Positions 59,137 through 64,000 of a stretch of DNA of 64,000 nt are shown one piece after another (position 1 is the first letter of the stretch; each line of letters begins with the position of its first letter). Source of the DNA: Paracoccus haematequi. GTDB taxonomy: Bacteria > Pseudomonadota > Alphaproteobacteria > Rhodobacterales > Rhodobacteraceae. The translations under genes were made by a program, and so were the position numbers. The notes under the pieces are model-generated. The model did no database searches. It was given only the letters and a program-made list of their open reading frames with translations, and had not been told where the DNA came from. Location of the stretch: NCBI RefSeq assembly GCF_900631945.1, contig NZ_UZWE01000014.1, positions 37,113-101,112 on the forward strand. The letters are read 5' to 3'.

Positions 59137-59282
59137 GGGTCTGTGTCTTTGCCAATCTATGGACGTGATAAGCGACATTTCGCTGATTCTTGTGAAGGTC
59201 CGGTTAATACTGCACAAATAAGTGCTTTTTTCAGGATGACGTAAGGGCATCCCGCGTTGGCGGAGGCATGGCGATGATAAAG

Positions 59283-59307
59283 GGAACGCCGCCCGGACTC
59301 TGGTGTT
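59283..59307 (+). promoter_or_regulatory. EcfG-type stress promoter of the TspO-like gene
   Basis: GGAAC (59283-59287) and GTT (59305-59307) are 17 bp apart, 30 bp before the chosen start codon. The base before GTT is T rather than the consensus C. Confidence 0.5.
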
Positions 59308-59336
59308 GGAAGATCAGTCCGATAGGGTTGAGATTC

Positions 59337-60050
59337 ATGCGCACCATCCTTCCGATCCTTGTCCTGCTGGCCGCCGTGGCCTTTGCCGTCTCGCCCATGC
59401 TGTCGAACGGGTTCGGCGGCTATCGCCCCGACCAGTTCCCCATCCCGCAGGCCGATCCGCCGATCCAGCCCGCCGGATGGGCGTTCTCGATCTGGGGGTT
59501 GATCTATGCCTGGCTGATCGCCGGTTCGGCCTTCGGCGCCTGGAAACGCGCGGCCGATCCCGACTGGCAGCCGATGCGGCCCGCGCTGCTGATCAGCCTG
59601 GCGCTTGGCGCCTTCTGGGTCGAAACCGCGCATCGCACCCCCATCGGCGCCACGGTGCTGATCGTGGCGATGCTGGTGCCCGCGCTGCTGGCCTTCCTGC
59701 GCGCCGGGTATCGGGATCCGGTCTGGCAATTGCGGCCCGTCGCGCTGTATGCCGGATGGCTGACGGCGGCGACGGGCGCGTCTTTCGGGATGGTTCTGGG
59801 CGGCTTCGGCATCCTGTCCGAACAGGCGGCGGCGATCCTGTGCCTGATCGCGGTGACGGTCGCTGCCCTGCTGGTCCACGGCCGCAGGCCGGGGGAATGG
59901 GCCTATCCGGCGGGCGTGATCTGGGCCTTGACCGGGATCATCGCCGCGAACCTGTCGCCCGCCAATCCGCCGGTCCTGGCACTGGCCGCCCTGGCGGCGG
60001 CGCTGCTGGCCTGGCGCGCCGTCGCGTCCTATCGCCGGAACGCGGCATAG
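59337..60050 (+). CDS. TspO/MBR-like membrane protein
   Basis: A 237-residue protein with six to seven hydrophobic segments. PPIQPAGWAFSIWGLIYAWLIAG is the tryptophan-rich TspO-family block, and later spans carry the WxxG and ANLSPANPP patterns of the longer TspO-related proteins. TspO proteins bind tetrapyrroles or steroids and affect stress responses. The start MRTILPIL follows AGGG; an in-frame ATG at 59268 lies upstream of the promoter core. Its end overlaps the photolyase gene by 22 bp. Confidence 0.75.
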   Translation: MRTILPILVLLAAVAFAVSPMLSNGFGGYRPDQFPIPQADPPIQPAGWAFSIWGLIYAWLIAGSAFGAWKRAADPDWQPMRPALLISLALGAFWVETAHRTPIGATVLIVAMLVPALLAFLRAGYRDPVWQLRPVALYAGWLTAATGASFGMVLGGFGILSEQAAAILCLIAVTVAALLVHGRRPGEWAYPAGVIWALTGIIAANLSPANPPVLALAALAAALLAWRAVASYRRNAA

Positions 60051-61399
60051 GCGTCCAGGGCGCGCTGCCTGCCCCGGTCCAGGTCGACCAGCGGCGCGGG
60101 ATCCGGATCCAGAACCCAGGACCGGGGCGCGGCCGCCGCGAAATCCCGCGCGCCAGGGGCCTTCGGGTCCAGCCAGGCATCCCGATAGCGTCGCTGGCGG
60201 TCGAATTTCGCGGCCTGCGTGTCGGGGTTGAACACCCGGAAGAAGGGCGAGGCGTCCGGCCCGCAGCCCGCCACCCATTGCCAGTTCATCGCATTGCTGG
60301 CCGCGTCCCAATCGGTCAGGCAGCGGGCGAACCAGTCCAGCCCGACGCGCCAGTCGGTCATCAGATGCTTGACCAGGAAGCTGGCGGCGATCATCCGCAC
60401 CCGGTTGTGCATCCGCCCGGTCGCGAACAGTTCCCGCATTCCCGCATCGACCATCGGGACGCCGGTGCGGCCCTGCCGCCAGGCCTCGGCCTGGGCATTG
60501 TCGCCGCGCCACGAGAAATCGTTCCATTCCGGCCGCCAGCAGGTCCGGTCCAGGTCGGGGGCGGCGTCGAACAGCTCTCGCGCGAATTCGCGCCAGGCCA
60601 GTTCGCGCAGCAGATCCTCGATCCCGCCTTGCCCGTGGTCCTGGGCGTTCAGCGCCTTGTGCCACAGCCGCCGGGCGCTGATTTCCCCCACCGCCAGGGC
60701 ATCCGACAGGCCCGAGGTCGCGTCCCCGTCCGCCGGAACGTCGCGGCGTTCGGCATAGCGCGCGTCCACCCGGTCCAGGAAGGCGTCCAGCCGGTCCTGG
60801 GCGGCGCTCTCTCCGGCCTGGACATGGCGGGCCACCACGTCCCAGCCCCGGTCCATCGCCGCGCGCGCTTCCGGCCAGTCCAACCCGTCGCTGCCGGGCC
60901 AGGCATCAGGCGCGGACAGGCGCGGCGCGGGCAGGGGGTCGGCGATATGCGACCTGCGCAGCGCCCGCCAGAAGGGGGTAAAGACCTTGAAGCGCGTGCC
61001 GCCGCCCGTCAGCACGCTGCCGCGCGGGACCAGATCGGCCAGCGGGTGCAGGTGCAGCCGCGCCCCGGCCTGATCGACCGCCGCGCCCAGCCCGTCGTCC
61101 TGGGCAAAGGGCAGCCCTTGCGTCGCATGGACCGCGCGGGCGCCGCTGTCGCGGATCACCTGGGCCAGCACCGCCGCCGGATCGCCCCGCCGGACGATCA
61201 GCCGGCTGCCCTGCCGGCGCAGGGCGGCGTCCAGATCGGGCAGCGCCATCGCCTGCCGCTGGGCCGAGGCGGGATGGGCGCGCGCCTCGGCCGGGTCCAG
61301 GATCACCAGGGGGATCACCGGCCCCTCTTGCGCGGCGGCGGCCAGCGCGGGGTGGTCGTCCAGGCGCAGCACGCGGCGAAACCAGCAGATGACGGTCAT
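60029..61399 (-). CDS. phrB: Deoxyribodipyrimidine photo-lyase
   Basis: A 456-residue class I CPD photolyase. The N-terminal antenna domain starts ICWFRRVLRLDDHPAL. The FAD domain includes ELAWREFARELFDAAPDL, GRMHNRVRMIAASFLVKHLMTDWRVG and DWDAASNAMNWQWVAGCGPDASPFFRVFNP, with the electron-relay Trp and N-x-x-N. It repairs UV-induced dimers. It diverges from cobA across 78 bp and converges on the TspO-like gene. Confidence 0.95.
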   Translation of the reverse strand: MTVICWFRRVLRLDDHPALAAAAQEGPVIPLVILDPAEARAHPASAQRQAMALPDLDAALRRQGSRLIVRRGDPAAVLAQVIRDSGARAVHATQGLPFAQDDGLGAAVDQAGARLHLHPLADLVPRGSVLTGGGTRFKVFTPFWRALRRSHIADPLPAPRLSAPDAWPGSDGLDWPEARAAMDRGWDVVARHVQAGESAAQDRLDAFLDRVDARYAERRDVPADGDATSGLSDALAVGEISARRLWHKALNAQDHGQGGIEDLLRELAWREFARELFDAAPDLDRTCWRPEWNDFSWRGDNAQAEAWRQGRTGVPMVDAGMRELFATGRMHNRVRMIAASFLVKHLMTDWRVGLDWFARCLTDWDAASNAMNWQWVAGCGPDASPFFRVFNPDTQAAKFDRQRRYRDAWLDPKAPGARDFAAAAPRSWVLDPDPAPLVDLDRGRQRALDAYAAFRR

Positions 61400-61477
61400 G
61401 GCACATCTTTCGTTCAGGTCGCGGAACCCGGCTCGCGGCGGCAAAAACTTTCGCTGCCTCGGATTGCCTGGCCCGGC

Positions 61478-62260
61478 ATGGGTGGTATAGCGAGACAATC
61501 CCGGACGAAAGCCGCCCCGTTGCCTGATCCCGCCGCCAATCCCGGTTTCGTGTCCCTGGTCTCTGCCGGGCCGGGCGATCCCGAACTGCTGACGCTCAAG
61601 GCCGCGCGCCGCCTGGCCGAGGCCCAGGTGGTGCTGTACGACGACCTGGCATCCGGCCCGGTGCTGGACCATGCCAGCCCCCAGGCCGAACTGATCGCGG
61701 TGGGCAAGCGCGCGGGCCGCCCCTCGGCCCGGCAGGATCACGTCAATGCGCTGCTGGTCGAACACGCCCGCGCCGGGCTTCGGGTGGTGCGGCTGAAATC
61801 GGGCGATGCCGGGGTCTTCGGCCGGCTGGAGGAGGAACTGGCGGCCCTGGCGGCGGCGGGCATCCCGTTCGAGATCGTGCCCGGCGTCACCTCGGCCAGC
61901 GCGGCGGCGGCGGCGGCGGGGATTCCGCTGACCCGGCGGCTGACCGCGCGGCGCGTGCAGTTCATCACCGGCGCCGACGTGACCGGGCAGTTGCCGGGCG
62001 ACATCAACTGGGCGGCCATCGCCGATCCGGCGGTCACGACGGTGGTCTTCATGGGCCAGCGCAGCTTTCCCGAACTGGCCGCCGGGCTGCGCGCCCATGG
62101 CCTGCCCGGCGACACGCCCGCGCTGTTCGCGCAATCCGTGGGCCACCCCGATCAGCGGCTGGTCCGTACGACCGTGGACGGGCTGGCCCGGATGATGCAG
62201 GCGGCCGAGGTGTCGCAGCCGGGCCTTATCATGTACGGACCCTTGGCCTTCGACATCTAA
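61478..62260 (+). CDS. cobA: Uroporphyrinogen-III C-methyltransferase
   Basis: A 260-residue SUMT. VSAGPGDPELLTLKAARRL is the SAM-binding N-terminus, VVRLKSGDAGVFGR holds the second motif, and EIVPGVTSASAAAAAAGIPLT is the third. VVFMGQRS and the closing GLIMYGPLAFDI complete the family. It makes precorrin-2 for siroheme and cobalamin; siroheme serves nitrite and sulfite assimilation. The ATG at 61478 has a weak RBS. Confidence 0.93.
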   Translation: MGGIARQSRTKAAPLPDPAANPGFVSLVSAGPGDPELLTLKAARRLAEAQVVLYDDLASGPVLDHASPQAELIAVGKRAGRPSARQDHVNALLVEHARAGLRVVRLKSGDAGVFGRLEEELAALAAAGIPFEIVPGVTSASAAAAAAGIPLTRRLTARRVQFITGADVTGQLPGDINWAAIADPAVTTVVFMGQRSFPELAAGLRAHGLPGDTPALFAQSVGHPDQRLVRTTVDGLARMMQAAEVSQPGLIMYGPLAFDI

Positions 62261-62373
62261 AGGTTTCCTTAAATTCCAGGGAAAAGAGACTGTTCCGGCG
62301 GCGCGGATTAGGGTTCTGTCAGACACCGTCCCAGAAGGGGGCTTGCTGCTGAAACGCGCATCCAACGGACAAG

Positions 62374-64000
62374 ATGATCTCTTATCGTCACGTGGTCACC
62401 TATGGGACCACGCAGCATGGCTGGTTGTCTAACGTCGCCGATCTGGCCGTGGCCCGGATCGGCGCGGACTGGATGCTGTTTGCCTTGAATGCCACCGGCG
62501 GGGTCAGCAGCTATCGCATCGGCGATCTGCTTGCGCCGCTGCAACGCGCGTCGGATGCCGCCTTTCCGCTGACCTTCACCTATTACGCCAGGCCCGCCCT
62601 GACGGTCCTGAATGGCGACGCCGGGGGCAGCCTGCTGGTCGGGGGCATGTCCGGCGCGGGCGCCGCCGGGCTGGCCTTCGACGACCAGGGCCGCCTGGGC
62701 GATCTGGGCCAGTTGTTCCCGGCCGAGGGGATCGGCGCGCGCCTGTCCGCCAGCGGCCAGTTTCAGGGCGACAACAGCCGGTTCCTGGTTTCCGCCCGCG
62801 AAGGCAAGCTGGCGATCGAGGTGAACCGGATCAATGCCGACGGCAGCCTCGCCCCGGTCTCGTCCGTCACCTTGCCGACCCCACCCGGCGTGACCGAGGC
62901 GTCGCTGGACAAGATCATTCCCGTTACCGTCGACGGCCAGCCCCTGCTGGTGGCGATTTCGGGACTGGGCAACTTCATCTCGACCCATGCGATCGGCGGC
63001 GACGGGACGCTGGGCGGCGGGGCGGTACATTTCGCGGCCGAGGGGTTGGGCTATTACATCCCCTCGGACATCGCGGCGCTGCAATTCGGCGGGAACAGCT
63101 TTCTGGTGGCGGCGGGGGCGTCGTCGTCCTCGCTGTCGGTGTTCCGGCTGGACCGGACCGGCGCCCTGACCCCGACGGACCACATCCTGGACGAATTGAC
63201 GACGCGGTTCCAGTCGGTGACGGCCCTCGCCACGGCCGAGGTGGACGGGCGCGGCTATGTGATCGCGGGCGGCGCGGATGGCGGCGTCAGCATCTTCACC
63301 CTGCTGCCCGACGGCAGGCTGCTGCACCTGCAAACCATCGCCGACACCAACGACATGACCCTGGGCCGGGTCGGCGCCATCGAAGCCGTGGTGATGGACG
63401 GCCGGATCGTGCTGCTGGTCACGTCCAACGGGGAAACCGGGGTGACGCAGCTTGTCGTCGATCCGGGCGCCCTGGGCACCACCGGCTTTGCCGACGCGGG
63501 CATGGCCGCGGGAACGGCGCGCGACGACCTGCTGGTGGCGACCCTTGCCACGACCCATCTGCACGGCGGCGCCGGCGACGATATCCTGGTGACGGCCAAG
63601 GCCGACATCACCCTGACCGGCGGCGACGGCGCGGATGTCTTTGCCCTGACCCGCTTCGACGGGCGCGTGACCATCACCGATTACGAGCTGGGCAGCGACC
63701 GCCTGGATCTGTCCATGCTGGGTATGATCCGCAGCGTGTGGCAGCTGAATTTCGCGCCGCAATCCTGGGGTATGCGGATCGTCTATGGCAATTCCATCCT
63801 GGAAATCCGCACCCGCGACGGCCAACCCCTAGCGCCTGCGGATTTCGGCAATGCCATGTTCCCCGTCGCCCATTACGGTCTGCCCGCGCTTGACCCGCTG
63901 GAGATCGAGACCCCGCCCGCGACGGTCGGCGGTTGGGTCTTTGGCAGCGACGCCGCCGATACCCTGCTGGGCGGGGTCTCGATCTCCAGCGGGTCAAGCG
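62374..64000 (+). CDS. Large RTX-type calcium-binding protein, N-terminal part
   Basis: 542 codons are open to the window end and the frame continues beyond it. The first ~370 residues form repeated 50-residue beta units (for example VADLAVARIGADWMLFALNATGGVSSYRIGDLL), suggestive of a beta-propeller. From about residue 400 come RTX-like Gly/Asp repeats: LHGGAGDDILVTAKADITLTGG, GDGADVFALTRFDGRV and VFGSDAADTLLGG, with the serralysin-type ITDYELGSDRLDLS. There is no N-terminal signal peptide, as expected for type I secretion. The start ATG has GGACAAG ahead. Confidence 0.8.
   Translation, partial: MISYRHVVTYGTTQHGWLSNVADLAVARIGADWMLFALNATGGVSSYRIGDLLAPLQRASDAAFPLTFTYYARPALTVLNGDAGGSLLVGGMSGAGAAGLAFDDQGRLGDLGQLFPAEGIGARLSASGQFQGDNSRFLVSAREGKLAIEVNRINADGSLAPVSSVTLPTPPGVTEASLDKIIPVTVDGQPLLVAISGLGNFISTHAIGGDGTLGGGAVHFAAEGLGYYIPSDIAALQFGGNSFLVAAGASSSSLSVFRLDRTGALTPTDHILDELTTRFQSVTALATAEVDGRGYVIAGGADGGVSIFTLLPDGRLLHLQTIADTNDMTLGRVGAIEAVVMDGRIVLLVTSNGETGVTQLVVDPGALGTTGFADAGMAAGTARDDLLVATLATTHLHGGAGDDILVTAKADITLTGGDGADVFALTRFDGRVTITDYELGSDRLDLSMLGMIRSVWQLNFAPQSWGMRIVYGNSILEIRTRDGQPLAPADFGNAMFPVAHYGLPALDPLEIETPPATVGGWVFGSDAADTLLGGVSISSGSS

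Noticed and set aside
59303..62260. Open frame of nearly 1000 codons on the plus strand ahead of cobA
   Set aside because: The part before 61478 is antisense to photolyase and out of frame with the TspO-like gene. Only the last 260 codons match a family (SUMT).
1..64000. tRNA, rRNA, riboswitch and prophage features
   Set aside because: No tRNA-like cloverleaf, rRNA segment, integrase, attachment repeat or phage structural gene was noticed on reading; none could be supported.

Overview
The window reads as one stretch of a high-GC alphaproteobacterial chromosome, most like Paracoccus or a close Rhodobacterales relative. The main support is a norCBQDEF denitrification operon whose NorB residue numbering matches Paracoccus denitrificans, together with nnr-type regulators, pseudoazurin, a GntR-controlled hexuronate TRAP system and hmu heme uptake genes. 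Genes are dense, with many 1-bp or 4-bp start/stop overlaps. I saw no rRNA, tRNA, CRISPR array or intact insertion sequence.

Layout. 0-8 kb: denitrification. It holds the 3' end of a nirV-like gene, two Crp/Fnr regulators flanking pseudoazurin, and the nor operon on the minus strand; TTG-N8-CAA boxes lie before pseudoazurin and before norC. 8-13.6 kb: an alcohol dehydrogenase, a TreS-like GH13 enzyme and a luciferase-like oxidoreductase share a divergent control region with a perfect 15-bp palindrome; nadE follows. 13.7-15.2 kb: a secreted protein made almost entirely of MORN repeats. 15.2-18.1 kb: a GntR regulator, uxuA and kdgK. 18.1-18.4 kb: degraded transposase debris.

18.4-35.9 kb: a large saccharide or cyclitol cluster. 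One minus-strand operon carries three sugar-nucleotide SDRs, four glycosyltransferases (three of them CgeB-like), a GT9-like protein and a DUF6165 protein. Facing it on the plus strand are a histidine phosphatase, a methyltransferase, a glycosidase-like protein and an inositol-phosphate synthase, then an MDR dehydrogenase, a Gfo/Idh/MocA oxidoreductase, a polysaccharide pyruvyl transferase and an FrhB-like iron-sulfur protein. The product is unknown; this is the best candidate here for an undescribed system.

36-42 kb: stress and housekeeping genes (metallo-hydrolase, patatin, DUF4142, SDR, manganese catalase, M42 peptidase). The catalase and the peptidase have GGAAC-N17-GTT promoters resembling those of the alphaproteobacterial general stress sigma EcfG, and so does the TspO-like gene near 59.3 kb. 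Frameshifted remains of an ECF sigma factor and of a sensor kinase lie beside the peptidase. 42.2-50.6 kb: hexuronate catabolism (uxuB, kduD, kduI, cupin, TRAP transporter, uxaC) with a divergent GntR gene. With uxuA and kdgK at 16-18 kb this gives a path from glucuronate to KDPG. 50.6-58.3 kb: TonB-ExbD-ExbB, a siderophore-interacting protein and hmuSTUV, without an outer-membrane heme receptor. 58.3-64 kb: mobA, a small unknown gene, a TspO-like protein, photolyase, cobA and the start of a large RTX protein cut by the window end.
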